64,000 bases of DNA from Tolumonas lignilytica (GTDB taxonomy: Bacteria > Pseudomonadota > Gammaproteobacteria > Enterobacterales > Aeromonadaceae), in contig NZ_AZUK01000001.1 in the NCBI RefSeq assembly GCF_000527035.1, positions 2,596,001 to 2,660,000 of the forward strand, written 5' to 3'. Positions 26,856 to 36,011 of this stretch are shown in pieces. Both the position numbers and the translations under genes were made by a program. The notes beneath the pieces are model-generated. The model saw only the letters and a program-made list of their open reading frames with translations, had not been told where the DNA came from and did not search any database. The first letter of the stretch is position 1; every line of letters starts with the position of its first letter.

Positions 26856-26890
26856 ACAGGAGGGGTTGGGTGTATAACCTGACCTCCTGT
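26856..26890 (+). promoter_or_regulatory. Leader hairpin upstream of 5'-nucleotidase gene
   Basis: ACAGGAGG (26856-26863) pairs perfectly with CCTCCTGT (26883-26890), extended by GGTT/AACC with a 3-base bulge. The hairpin lies 27 bp before the start codon and holds a decoy AGGAGG. The rest of the 264-bp gap from 26654 shows no other clear feature. Confidence 0.5.
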
Positions 26891-26917
26891 AACATTCAGT
26901 GTCGTTACGGAGCCTGC

Positions 26918-28648
26918 ATGTCTGCATTATTAGGGCGCTTCTATCTGGCGCATATCAACGATACACACTCGCATTTTGATGAAACCGCTTTACCGCTGCG
27001 GTTAGCCTTACCGGAAGGACATACCGATATTCGTCTGCATTGTGGCGGTTTTCCTCGTTTAGCTGGCTTTCTCAAGCGAGCGCGCCAGCGGGCGATCCAA
27101 GAGCACATGCCTTTTTTACTGCTGGATGCCGGCGACAGCTTTCAGGGCACCCTCTATTTCTCCTGCTTTAAAGGGCAGGCCAACGCCAGTTTACTGAATC
27201 AACTGGGTGTTGATGCCATGGTGGTGGGTAATCACGAATTGGATACCGGCAATGCCCCCCTGGCCAATTTTCTGCGTCAGATCCGTTTCCCATTACTGGC
27301 CGCAAACTGGGATCTGGCTGGTGAGGCCAAAGACAAACCGACCCGTATGCAGGATCATCCGCTGATGGTGAGCTGGCAAAACCCGGCACATCCGAAGCCC
27401 TACATTGTGAAATGGATGAATGATATCCCGGTCGCAGTATTTGGCTTGGTGCTGGACAACATGCCGGATATCGCCGCGCCGGATGGTGATTCTCAATTTC
27501 TGCCGGTCATCGAAACTGCGCGGGCCGTTATCCAGCAGATCCATGCGGAAGGAATTGAACACATTATCCTGCTCAGTCATCTGGGGTATCCGCGGGATTG
27601 CAGGCTGGCTCAGGAGGTTGACGGCATCTCACTGATTGTCGGCGGGCACACTCACACCCTGCAGGGGGATTTCAGCGCGATGGGGTTAGCGGAAGGGCTG
27701 ACTTACGGTGAACGCATCAATCAAACGCTGGTAGTACAGGCCGGATATAACGCACTGATGGTGGGGTTGGCCAACATTGCGCTGCTGGCGGATGGCAAAA
27801 TGCGCATCGAAGAGGGCGGTAATGTGCTACTGACCAGTGATGATGCCACCTTGCTATCGCAACATGGCGACCGACTGTTTCCTCTGCAACAACGCATGGT
27901 GCGACGTTTTTTACGTCAGCATCCCCGCGTCAGAATGGTCGCGCCGGATGCGGCGATGGAACGTACGATTGCCCGCCAGTACCGCTCCAAACTGCATCGC
28001 TATGCCAGCGATCAGGTCGTTTCCTTACCGCGGGGGCTGCGCCATGTCCGGATCCCAGATGAACGGGGTGGCAGTCAGGTCGCGCCATTGGTGGCCGAAG
28101 CTATGCTGTTTCAGGCGCATGAGATGGGCATTGAGGTCGATGTGGCCATATTTAATGCTGGCGGTGCCCGCATTTCGCTGCCGCCGGGGCCGGTCAGTGC
28201 GGCCGAGTTAGCCGGGCGGTTATTGCCTTTTGCCAGCACCATCAGCCATTTTGACGTGCGAGGCGGGCAACTGCGGCAAGCCCTAGAAGGGGCTATTGTG
28301 AATGCGCTGGAACTCGGCGGCAGTGGCAGCTTTCCTTATCCGGCCAATTTACGCTACAGCTACCATGCCGATGCACCAAGAGGGCAGCGGGTGCGGCAGC
28401 TGCATGTGAAAGACCGGCAGGGCCAATGGCAGCTATTTGATGAACAGCGTGATTATCGTCTGATCACCACCAGTTATACCGCCATGGGCAAAGAGGGCTA
28501 TCATGCATTACTAGAGCAGCGTTCAGAACCGGAATTACTGGGGCTGATTATCTCCGATGCCTTCATCAACTATGCCCGTTCCCGCGGTATTCTGACGCCG
28601 CCTGCGGAACCCCTTTATCAGCTAAATCTCAGCAGAATGGTTAGCTAA
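26918..28648 (+). CDS. Metallophosphatase / 5'-nucleotidase family protein (UshA-like)
   Basis: The 576-residue protein has the calcineurin-like phosphatase domain with metal motifs HINDTHSHF, LDAGDSFQGT, VVGNHELDTG, ILLSHLGYPRDC and VGGHTHTL. The C-terminal 5'-nucleotidase domain has NAGGARISLPPGPVSAAEL. It should hydrolyse nucleotides or related phosphoesters. Unlike UshA it has no signal peptide at the chosen start (ATG 26918, CGGAG 6 bases upstream) or in the in-frame extension to 26804, so a cytosolic location is inferred. The gene lies 100 bp ahead of gpt, so a link to purine salvage is possible but unproved. Confidence 0.85.
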   Translation: MSALLGRFYLAHINDTHSHFDETALPLRLALPEGHTDIRLHCGGFPRLAGFLKRARQRAIQEHMPFLLLDAGDSFQGTLYFSCFKGQANASLLNQLGVDAMVVGNHELDTGNAPLANFLRQIRFPLLAANWDLAGEAKDKPTRMQDHPLMVSWQNPAHPKPYIVKWMNDIPVAVFGLVLDNMPDIAAPDGDSQFLPVIETARAVIQQIHAEGIEHIILLSHLGYPRDCRLAQEVDGISLIVGGHTHTLQGDFSAMGLAEGLTYGERINQTLVVQAGYNALMVGLANIALLADGKMRIEEGGNVLLTSDDATLLSQHGDRLFPLQQRMVRRFLRQHPRVRMVAPDAAMERTIARQYRSKLHRYASDQVVSLPRGLRHVRIPDERGGSQVAPLVAEAMLFQAHEMGIEVDVAIFNAGGARISLPPGPVSAAELAGRLLPFASTISHFDVRGGQLRQALEGAIVNALELGGSGSFPYPANLRYSYHADAPRGQRVRQLHVKDRQGQWQLFDEQRDYRLITTSYTAMGKEGYHALLEQRSEPELLGLIISDAFINYARSRGILTPPAEPLYQLNLSRMVS

Positions 28649-28748
28649 CACGCATGAACACATAAAACCGATGAAAAATACTATTTATTGGCAACAGCTC
28701 TGGTAAGCTAACGAGTTAACCGTTTTTACATCCCCAATAGGTTAGTTT

Positions 28749-29210
28749 ATGAGCAAAAAGTTTTATGTTTCGTGGGAAAATCTGCATCGTGAAGCGCGCC
28801 GTTTATCTCGTCGTCAGCTTCCAGCAAGCCAATGGAAAGGCATTTTAGCGGTTAGCCGTGGTGGTCTGGTTCCGGCTGCCATTATGGCGCGTGAACTGGG
28901 TATCCGTTTTGTTGATACTATCTGTATTTCCAGCTACGAGCATGATAATCAGGGCGACCTGAATGTATTGAAACGTATTGATGGGGATGGTGAAGGCTTC
29001 CTGATCGTGGACGATCTGGTTGACAGTGGGAATACTGCCCGCGTGCTGAAAGAGATGTATCCCAAGGCAAAACTGGTGACCGTTTTTGCCAAACCGAAAG
29101 GTGAACATCTGGTTGATGATTTTGAAGTATCTATTCCACAAGATACTTGGATCGAACAACCATGGGATATGGTGCATTGCTTTGTGCCGCCAATCTGCGA
29201 AGAAAATTAG
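28749..29210 (+). CDS. gpt: Xanthine-guanine phosphoribosyltransferase
   Basis: Gpt converts guanine, xanthine and, weakly, hypoxanthine to nucleotides using PRPP. The 153-residue product has the PRPP-binding loop [14 protein letters not shown] and the family sequences [19 protein letters not shown] and WIEQPWDM. The start ATG 28749 has TAGG upstream. The order gpt-frsA-proB-proA matches E. coli except for missing crl and phoE. A strong terminator ends the gene. Confidence 0.97.
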   Translation: MSKKFYVSWENLHREARRLSRRQLPASQWKGILAVSRGGLVPAAIMARELGIRFVDTICISSYEHDNQGDLNVLKRIDGDGEGFLIVDDLVDSGNTARVLKEMYPKAKLVTVFAKPKGEHLVDDFEVSIPQDTWIEQPWDMVHCFVPPICEEN

Positions 29211-29211
29211 T

Positions 29212-29247
29212 AAAAAAGAAGGCTTCCATCGGAAGCCTTCTTTTTTT
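29212..29247 (+). terminator. Terminator of gpt
   Basis: An 11-bp stem AGAAGGCTTCC / GGAAGCCTTCT with loop ATC, flanked by A-run and T-run, begins right after the gpt stop. It would also act on the minus strand. Confidence 0.92.
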
Positions 29248-29334
29248 CAATGCCGGTTTCTCTTTTTCACAACTCCGATTTTTCATTTTTGCAGCGATAG
29301 TGCGACAATATAAAAAACCACATGCGGAGTGGAT

Positions 29335-30636
29335 ATGTCTGCACCATCTGAAAAAAACCTGAGCGAAACGCTGTTTAACAAGGTTAAACCATTTAAAGTC
29401 CACGAAACCTCCACGGTTTCCAATTCCGGCTCCTCACTACCTTGTGAACCCCAGGAGCAATTTCTGATCGACGGCTTATGCACGCCATCCTGGTTTCGCA
29501 TACTGCGTCGCGCATTCTGGATCTGGCAGGGTGCCGACATGATCGAAATGGAGGATGTGCTGGCTCGTATCGCAACCAGTGATGGTGTCAGGACTAATCC
29601 GCAGCAACTGGATACCGTACAGGGCTTTGTACCGGGAAACTGGTGTTATGAATGGAGTCAGCTGGCCGGGCTGCATAACCGCAAAGCCAAAGAGGCTGAA
29701 GATGCCGGGCAACCTCGTCTGGCTCGGAAAGAGTATTTCATGGCGGCCCGTTACTACTCGATTGCCAGTTACCCCCATCTAAAAGGGGATGAGTTGGCCG
29801 AGCAAGCCCAGGTCATGGCCAATATTGCCTATCGGGAAGGCGGCCATTTGCTGCCGGTGCCATTGAAAGAGTTAAAAGTTCCGTTCCGTGGTAAAGAAAT
29901 CAAAGGCTATCTGCATCTGCCTCATGACGATCATCCGGTGCCTTTGGTGATGGTCACAGGGGCCATCGACAGCCTGCAACTCGACTTCATTCTGCTGTTT
30001 AAAAACGTACTGGCTCCGCTCGGTATCGGCATGTTGTCACTGGATCTGCCCGGCTGCGGCTATTCCAGTCAATGGCCGTTGGTTGAAGACTCCAGCCGTC
30101 TGCATCAGGCCGTATTGCAATATTTGAAAGACGTACCGTGGGTGGATGATCAGCGCATCGGCATGGTGGGGTTTCGTCTGGGTGGCAACGTTGCGGTGCG
30201 GCTCGCCTATCTGGAACAGTTACGGATGAAGGCCGTGGTGTGCATTGGCCCCGGCATGCACAACTACTTTACCGATCCGACCCAATTTGCCCTGTCTCCG
30301 CCGATGATGCGGGCCAGTCTGGCGAACCGACTGAATATGGATGCTGCCGACTGGGAAGAATTACAGAAAAAATGTCAGGTCTTTTCATTGAAACGACAAG
30401 GGTTGGCGGGCGTCACCAAAACACGCGTTCCCATTCTCAGTATGGGGCATCGCAGAGACTTCATTTGTCCAGAGGCAGACATCCGTTTGCTGGCCTCATC
30501 CAGCCTGAATGGTAAAGCCGTTGTGCTGGATAAAGAGCCGGTCAAAGAGCAAATGAATCGGATGATGAGTGAAATTGGCGAGTGGTTGCGTTTGCATTTT
30601 AATCTCGGATCTACGGAACGTATAAAATTGCTGTGA
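29335..30636 (+). CDS. frsA: FrsA family alpha/beta-hydrolase-like protein
   Basis: The 433-residue product matches FrsA (YafA) along its length. It has the N-terminal helical region NWCYEWSQLAGLHNRKAKEA and an alpha/beta-hydrolase-like core with PLVMVTGAIDSLQLDF and LSLDLPGCGYSS. At the nucleophile elbow it reads GFRLGGN, with Arg where classical hydrolases have Ser, as in E. coli FrsA. E. coli FrsA binds dephosphorylated EIIA-Glc and affects the fermentation/respiration balance. ATG 29335 was chosen over GTG 29329 because CGGAG lies 5 bases before it. Confidence 0.92.
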   Translation: MSAPSEKNLSETLFNKVKPFKVHETSTVSNSGSSLPCEPQEQFLIDGLCTPSWFRILRRAFWIWQGADMIEMEDVLARIATSDGVRTNPQQLDTVQGFVPGNWCYEWSQLAGLHNRKAKEAEDAGQPRLARKEYFMAARYYSIASYPHLKGDELAEQAQVMANIAYREGGHLLPVPLKELKVPFRGKEIKGYLHLPHDDHPVPLVMVTGAIDSLQLDFILLFKNVLAPLGIGMLSLDLPGCGYSSQWPLVEDSSRLHQAVLQYLKDVPWVDDQRIGMVGFRLGGNVAVRLAYLEQLRMKAVVCIGPGMHNYFTDPTQFALSPPMMRASLANRLNMDAADWEELQKKCQVFSLKRQGLAGVTKTRVPILSMGHRRDFICPEADIRLLASSSLNGKAVVLDKEPVKEQMNRMMSEIGEWLRLHFNLGSTERIKLL

Positions 30637-30674
30637 AATTCCGTTGCAGGGGGCGGTTAGCCTCGGTATAAAGA

Positions 30675-30692
30675 AACCCTTCATGGAGGGTT
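30675..30692 (+). promoter_or_regulatory. Hairpin overlapping proB ribosome-binding site
   Basis: AACCCT (30675-30680) pairs with AGGGTT (30687-30692). The 3' arm overlaps GGAGGG, the only Shine-Dalgarno-like sequence before proB (ATG 30702). It could reduce proB translation. Confidence 0.35.
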
Positions 30693-30701
30693 ATCGCAGC
30701 A

Positions 30702-31805
30702 ATGAAAAGCAAAACCATCGTCGTCAAGCTGGGCACCAGCATTCTTACCGGCGGCACACGTAAATTGGATCAGGCTCATATGGTTGAGCTGGTACGTCAG
30801 TGTGCTGCCTTGCATCGTCACGGGCATCAAGTTGTGGTTGTGACTTCCGGCGCCATCGCCGCAGGTCGCGAGAAGTTGGGTTACCCCGATCTTCCCCCCA
30901 CCATGCCCAATAAGCAGATGCTGGCGGCGGTGGGACAATGTCACCTGATGCAGGTCTGGCAGAACTTGTTCAGTATTTACGGGCTGCAGATCGGCCAGTT
31001 ATTGCTGACTCGTGCCGATCTGGAAGATCGTGAACGCTACCTGAACGCGCGTGACACTTTGCAGACGTTGCTGCATAACCGCATTATTCCTGTGATCAAC
31101 GAAAATGATGCCGTCGCGATTGCCGAGATTAAGGTCGGTGATAATGACAACCTGTCGGCGCGGGCCGCGATTCTGGCCGATGCCGATTTATTAATTCTGC
31201 TGACCGATCAGAAAGGTCTGTTTACGGCTGATCCGCGTACTAATCCAGAGGCGACACTGATTGAGGAAGTCACCGAAATTACCGATCAATTACGGAGTCT
31301 GGCCGGCGATAGCATCAGTGGTTTGGGGACGGGCGGTATGTCGACCAAGCTGCAGGCTGCGGATATTGCCTGCCGTTCCGGCATTGAGGTCGTGATTGCC
31401 AGTGGCAAGACCCCGGAAGTGGTCGGGCGTCTGGCGAACAATGAAAAAGTCGGCACTCGGTTTAAAGCGCAGTCCAATCCGCTGGAAGGACGCAAAAGCT
31501 GGATACTGGCCGGGCCGCAATCGCACGGCGAAATACACATCGATGCCGGGGCAGTAAAAGCGGTCTATGAAAAAGGCTCCAGCCTGCTGCCGAAGGGGAT
31601 CACTCAAATCAGCGGCGAGTTTGGTCGTGGTGAGGCGGTTCGCATTATCACGCCGGAAGGAAAAGAGCTGGCCCGCGGGATCACCCGTTATACGGCAGAT
31701 GAATTAGAGCGTGTACGTGGTCATCATTCCGATGAAATTGAAGCCTGTTTAGGTTATGGCTATGGTCCGGTGGCAATCCATCGTGATGACATGGTATTGC
31801 TGTAA
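30702..31805 (+). CDS. proB: Glutamate 5-kinase
   Basis: ProB phosphorylates L-glutamate, the first step of proline synthesis, and is feedback-inhibited by proline in E. coli. The 367-residue product has the amino-acid kinase domain ([58 protein letters not shown]). A C-terminal PUA domain starts near residue 275 ([13 protein letters not shown]). proA follows 12 bp downstream, so the two form an operon. Confidence 0.97.
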   Translation: MKSKTIVVKLGTSILTGGTRKLDQAHMVELVRQCAALHRHGHQVVVVTSGAIAAGREKLGYPDLPPTMPNKQMLAAVGQCHLMQVWQNLFSIYGLQIGQLLLTRADLEDRERYLNARDTLQTLLHNRIIPVINENDAVAIAEIKVGDNDNLSARAAILADADLLILLTDQKGLFTADPRTNPEATLIEEVTEITDQLRSLAGDSISGLGTGGMSTKLQAADIACRSGIEVVIASGKTPEVVGRLANNEKVGTRFKAQSNPLEGRKSWILAGPQSHGEIHIDAGAVKAVYEKGSSLLPKGITQISGEFGRGEAVRIITPEGKELARGITRYTADELERVRGHHSDEIEACLGYGYGPVAIHRDDMVLL

Positions 31806-31817
31806 GAGGATAGAAGC

Positions 31818-33077
31818 ATGAGTTTATTAGCAATGGGCAAAGCAGCCCGTGAAGCCTCATTTGAGTTGGCTGTAGCCGCAACGGCACGTAAAAACCAGGC
31901 ATTGCTGGCGATGGCCGATGAGCTGGAACTGCAACAGGCATCGATTTTAGCTGCCAATGCGATCGATATTGAAGCTGGTCGCGCCGCCGGACTGACCGAT
32001 GCCATGCTGGATCGTTTGTTAATGAATGAATCTCGTCTGGCCGGGATCGTGGCGGATGTGCGCAAAGTCGTGATGCTGGATGATCCGGTGGGGTCAGAAA
32101 TTGATAGCCGTATGCTGGAAAATGGCATGCGTCTGTCGCGTCGTCGTGTACCGATTGGCGTGATTGGCGTGATTTATGAAGCCCGCCCGAATGTCACGAT
32201 TGATATCGCAGCCCTGTGTCTGAAAACAGGCAATGCCAGCATTCTGCGTGGCGGCCGTGAGACGTTTAATTCCAATATGGCACTGGTCAAAGTCATTCAG
32301 GCTGCGTTAGCCAAGAGCGGCTTGCCTGCGGCATCGGTACAATATATCGAAAGCCCGGATCGGGCCCTGGTCAGCGAGTTGCTGGTGATGGATCAGTATG
32401 TGGATATGATCATCCCACGCGGTGGCGCGAATCTGCATCGCCTGTGTAAGGATCAGAGCACGATCCCGGTCATTATCGGTGGGTTCGGTGTCAGTCATCT
32501 GTATGTCGATGAAAGTGCGGATCTGGAGCGGGCCATTGGGGTGATTGATAATGCCAAGGTGCAACGTCCTTCAGCCTGTAATGCGTTGGATACACTGCTG
32601 CTGAATGAAAAAATTGCAGCGCAGATCGTACCGGTATTAGTGACTCGAATGAATCAACAGAATGTGACGCTGGTGGCAGAGCCACAAGCCTATCTGTTGC
32701 TGCAAGCGGCTGGTGCTGAACGTTTACGCGAAGCCGGTGCGGAAGATTTTGATACCGAATGGCTGAGCCTGACGCTCGGTGTCAAAGTGGTGCCGGATGT
32801 GAAAGCGGCGATTGCGCATCTGCATGAACATGATGCTTGCCACTCTGATGCCATTCTGACCAACGATCTGAAAAATGCAGAATACTTCATCAATGCGGCT
32901 GGTTCTGCAGCGGTGTATGTGAACGCATCCACGCGTTTTACCGATGGCGCCCAGTTTGGCTTAGGCGCTGAAGTTGCGGTTTCTACACAGAAGCTGCACG
33001 CGCGCGGACCAATGGGATTAACTGAACTGACCAGCTACAAATGGATTGGTCAGGCGGATTATCTCAGCCGGAGTTAA
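31818..33077 (+). CDS. proA: Gamma-glutamyl phosphate reductase
   Basis: ProA reduces gamma-glutamyl phosphate to glutamate semialdehyde with NADPH, the second step of proline synthesis. The 419-residue product has the aldehyde dehydrogenase-like fold, catalytic Cys254 in [13 protein letters not shown], and the signatures [14 protein letters not shown] and [11 protein letters not shown] (here [11 protein letters not shown]). The start ATG 31818 has AGAGGA 8 bases upstream. A terminator follows at 33093. Confidence 0.97.
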   Translation: MSLLAMGKAAREASFELAVAATARKNQALLAMADELELQQASILAANAIDIEAGRAAGLTDAMLDRLLMNESRLAGIVADVRKVVMLDDPVGSEIDSRMLENGMRLSRRRVPIGVIGVIYEARPNVTIDIAALCLKTGNASILRGGRETFNSNMALVKVIQAALAKSGLPAASVQYIESPDRALVSELLVMDQYVDMIIPRGGANLHRLCKDQSTIPVIIGGFGVSHLYVDESADLERAIGVIDNAKVQRPSACNALDTLLLNEKIAAQIVPVLVTRMNQQNVTLVAEPQAYLLLQAAGAERLREAGAEDFDTEWLSLTLGVKVVPDVKAAIAHLHEHDACHSDAILTNDLKNAEYFINAAGSAAVYVNASTRFTDGAQFGLGAEVAVSTQKLHARGPMGLTELTSYKWIGQADYLSRS

Positions 33078-33092
33078 TGATTCTGTCATATC

Positions 33093-33121
33093 AAAACAGC
33101 CGCATCTGCGGCTGTTTTTTT
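33093..33121 (+). terminator. Terminator of proBA
   Basis: An 11-bp stem AAAACAGCCGC / GCGGCTGTTTT with loop ATCT is followed by TTT. It begins 16 bases after the proA stop and also serves, less well, the convergent FIST chemoreceptor gene. Confidence 0.92.
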
Positions 33122-33130
33122 ATCACAAGA

Positions 33131-35155
33131 TTAATCCAGCATATCGGTCAGTTTATCCAGCGTCTTCATCCGTTCATTCACTCTCTCCGCGTGCGTACTG
33201 GCGTTGCGTAATGCTGAGACGGCATAAACAATCGCATCGCTGGCTTTCTGGATATCATCCGATACTTCTGCCAGTCGGGAGTTGAAATGATTCGTACTGC
33301 GAGCAAATTCATCCCCACTGGAGCTGTTCTGTCCAATCAGCTCAGAAATATCACCGACATTCACGACCAGACCACGAATGGAGTCATTTGTTTTCTGCAG
33401 GGATTCTTGCGTAATTTGCGCCAGTTTGCGGACTTCTTCGGCAACAACAGCAAATCCTCGGCCATGTTCACCTGCGCGGGCTGCTTCAATCGCGGCATTC
33501 AGTGCCAGCAAATTAGTCTGATCAGCAATTTTGTTGATCACGTCCAGAATTTCTTTGATATTTTCGGTACTGCTGTTCAGCGTCACGGTTTTGGGCTGAA
33601 TGCTGTTGTTCAGCTGGAGTAACGTGTCCAGCTGATTCAGGTGCGTGGATAACGAATGACCCAACTGTAATACCTGCTTACTGATGTCCTGCACGTTATG
33701 TTCAATATCACCCAACCGAGAGGTGAGTTCTGGCATCAGTGCGCGATAATGTTCCAGTTGCTGGATCACTTCTTTGCGGATCTTGCTGACAATATCAATT
33801 TGTTTGAGCTGACGTTGCAGGCTATAGTTTTGAAATTGAGCATACAGTATTGGAAACAGATTGACGGAATCATCGTAAAAGGTCGTATCCTGACTTTCCA
33901 GCCGGAAGAAAAACAGCGCGGTCAGGGTCTGGTTTATGTTCACCCCATAAAGCTCACCAAACGTCGAGAACCCCGCTGTCGGGATAGAGTCAAAGCTGCG
34001 TACCTGAGCCAGGCTTTGCTGGTTATGCAACCGACGCAAAATACAGTCATTCAGAATACCACCAACAGGTTTGGCGCGTGATTTAGTGGTCATGAAGTTG
34101 CGGAAATCCTTATCGGTGCACTGCACTAAATCCTGGCGTTTGACCAGATACAACTGCTCCCCCATCGAGAGGTCGCAGAAGAAGGAAACCCTGTCTTTGT
34201 CAAAGTCAAAACCGGCGATACTGCGGATAAATAACTGTCCTTCAATCTCAATCGCGAAGCTATAGTCTTCCAGCTTGTGTTCCAGATCCTGATTGCTGCT
34301 GACGTGAAAATGCTGTTTCAACGCCTCAATAAATGAAATGACGTGGTGATCGTCCGTCAGGACGGATTTAACCCAGCGTTGTTCCTGCGACGCCTCGGTG
34401 ATGAGAAAAGAGACATTCTGTTTTTCAAAATTATGCGACGTGAATATGGCATAGCGATAGGCCGGGTTGATCTTCATGAAGGCAATCACAGCATGGCCTT
34501 GCACGACTTTTTGACCGTCATACAGATAGGTATTTTTAAAATCGAATTTGCCACCGGCAGAGCCGCCAATGAAATGGCAGGGGAAATGACGGCTGGCATA
34601 CACCGCTTCACTAAAAAACGATTCGGAAGCACTCAGGCCATCCAGAAAGGTGAGGGCAACCGTATCATGATGTTCAATCGGAAAGGGAACCGATAAGCGT
34701 GACAGCGACTGTGCAATGCGCTGGACCCGATCATGATGTGAGACACTAATCTCGCCACGTTTCAGATCTTCATTATTCAGTGCGACGCTGGCGATCGACA
34801 CCTGATGTAGCATGCGTTTATCGAACGACTGCAAAATAACGGTATCCCAGCTGTTGCCTGTTTCACAATACAGTGAAGAGGCTGTCTCTGGCTGATGACA
34901 TAGTTCACCGGCAGTTGTTGTCGCTAATAGCTGGCAATGGGGGGCAAAAGTTTGCAAAAAACGGGTAATGGTTTGGCAGACCTGATTAAAATCCACATGC
35001 GGGCTGACATAAGCAATCATTAATGCAGGTGTCGCCTGTTGCGGTAACCAGTCCGAGATATCCTGCGGCAATTTCTGGCTGCTGGTATGCAGGACATGAA
35101 CCACATCAATGTTATCAACGGTTCCTGCTGACTTATTCCGGAAAAAAGAAAACAT
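33131..35155 (-). CDS. Soluble chemoreceptor with FIST sensor domain
   Basis: The 674-residue product has no membrane segment. FIST N-type sequence covers about residues 40-240 ([24 protein letters not shown]). FIST C-type sequence covers about 250-410 ([31 protein letters not shown]). A coiled linker (about 430-525) leads to a methyl-accepting signalling domain (about 525-660) with the tip [20 protein letters not shown] and [16 protein letters not shown]. It should pass a cytosolic signal to CheW/CheA. FIST domains bind small ligands, and some (NosP) bind haem and nitric oxide. AAGGAACAT precedes ATG 35155, and a sigma-28-like promoter lies 34 bp upstream. No che genes are in the window. Confidence 0.92.
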   Translation of the reverse strand: MFSFFRNKSAGTVDNIDVVHVLHTSSQKLPQDISDWLPQQATPALMIAYVSPHVDFNQVCQTITRFLQTFAPHCQLLATTTAGELCHQPETASSLYCETGNSWDTVILQSFDKRMLHQVSIASVALNNEDLKRGEISVSHHDRVQRIAQSLSRLSVPFPIEHHDTVALTFLDGLSASESFFSEAVYASRHFPCHFIGGSAGGKFDFKNTYLYDGQKVVQGHAVIAFMKINPAYRYAIFTSHNFEKQNVSFLITEASQEQRWVKSVLTDDHHVISFIEALKQHFHVSSNQDLEHKLEDYSFAIEIEGQLFIRSIAGFDFDKDRVSFFCDLSMGEQLYLVKRQDLVQCTDKDFRNFMTTKSRAKPVGGILNDCILRRLHNQQSLAQVRSFDSIPTAGFSTFGELYGVNINQTLTALFFFRLESQDTTFYDDSVNLFPILYAQFQNYSLQRQLKQIDIVSKIRKEVIQQLEHYRALMPELTSRLGDIEHNVQDISKQVLQLGHSLSTHLNQLDTLLQLNNSIQPKTVTLNSSTENIKEILDVINKIADQTNLLALNAAIEAARAGEHGRGFAVVAEEVRKLAQITQESLQKTNDSIRGLVVNVGDISELIGQNSSSGDEFARSTNHFNSRLAEVSDDIQKASDAIVYAVSALRNASTHAERVNERMKTLDKLTDMLD

Positions 35156-35188
35156 ATATGTTCCTTAGTTAATCGATTCAGCTTTTTA

Positions 35189-35215
35189 TTATCGCCAGCT
35201 CTACCGGGTACTTAT
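35189..35215 (-). promoter_or_regulatory. Candidate sigma-28 (FliA) promoter of FIST chemoreceptor
   Basis: On the minus strand GGCGATAA (35196-35189) matches 7 of 8 bases of the FliA -10 element GCCGATAA. ATAAGTAC (35215-35208), 11 bp upstream, shares AAGT with the -35 element TAAAGTTT. The implied start of transcription is about 25 bases before the gene. Other bases of the 271-bp gap up to hpt are A/T-rich with no clear feature. Confidence 0.5.
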
Positions 35216-35427
35216 TTAATTATTAATTTTAGAGTCAAATTGACCTTTTATTTATAGAACATTCATGACGTTAATGACGTGCTCCAGACCTAAAAATTAA
35301 AAAGGATCAATGATCCTGCTGTTTGGCAGATTTAACGATAATAAAAAGGGTATAATTAACTATTGCCGTATTTTCTTCTTATTGTGCGGGGCAATCCGCA
35401 ACAAATTTCAACAGGTAGATAGTCGTT

Positions 35428-35961
35428 ATGATGAAGCACAAAATTGATGTGATGATCCCGGAAGATGAATTACAGGCTAAAGTGGCCGAGTTGGGGCGTC
35501 AAATCACCGAACATTACCAGGGAACCTCTGAGCTGGTGCTGGTTGGGTTATTGCGTGGTTCCTGCTTATTCCTGGCAGATTTGAGTCGTCACATTGATCT
35601 GCCAGTCAGTCTCGACTTCATGACGGCCTCCAGCTATGGCAACAGCACTACAACATCGCGTGAAGTGCGGGTGCTGAAGGATCTGGATGATGAGATCAAA
35701 GGGAAAGATGTGCTGATTGTGGAAGACATCATCGACAGTGGTTTTACCTTAAGCAAAATCCGCGACATCATTGGTCTGCGCGAACCGAAATCACTGGCTA
35801 TCTGTACCCTGTTGAATAAACCTGCTCGGCGTGAAGTTCAGGTTCCGGTGGAGTGGACTGGCTTTACCATTCCGGATGAATTTGTAGTGGGATACGGGAT
35901 CGACTATGCCCAGTTATATCGCAATCTGCGCTTCATCGGTAAAGTGATCCCGCAGGAATAA
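35428..35961 (+). CDS. hpt: Hypoxanthine phosphoribosyltransferase
   Basis: Hpt salvages hypoxanthine to IMP with PRPP. The 177-residue product has the PRPP loop [17 protein letters not shown] and the substrate regions [15 protein letters not shown] and [19 protein letters not shown]. Two adjacent ATG codons (35428, 35431) are possible starts; the second gives the usual MKHKIDV. The gene is monocistronic and ends at a bidirectional terminator shared with scrR. Confidence 0.95.
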   Translation: MMKHKIDVMIPEDELQAKVAELGRQITEHYQGTSELVLVGLLRGSCLFLADLSRHIDLPVSLDFMTASSYGNSTTTSREVRVLKDLDDEIKGKDVLIVEDIIDSGFTLSKIRDIIGLREPKSLAICTLLNKPARREVQVPVEWTGFTIPDEFVVGYGIDYAQLYRNLRFIGKVIPQE

Positions 35962-35982
35962 ACCGCGCCCGTGTCAGATCCG

Positions 35983-36011
35983 ATAAAGCCACGGCCAGTG
36001 GCTTTATTTTT
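35983..36011. terminator. Bidirectional terminator, hpt / scrR
   Basis: A perfect 10-bp stem ATAAAGCCAC / GTGGCTTTAT with loop GGCCA is followed by TTTT. It overlaps the last codons of the convergent scrR gene. Confidence 0.88.

Noticed and set aside
28700..28748. Possible PurR box before gpt
   Set aside because: AACCGTTTTT matches only the right half of the PurR consensus, and the left half is wrong at two key bases.
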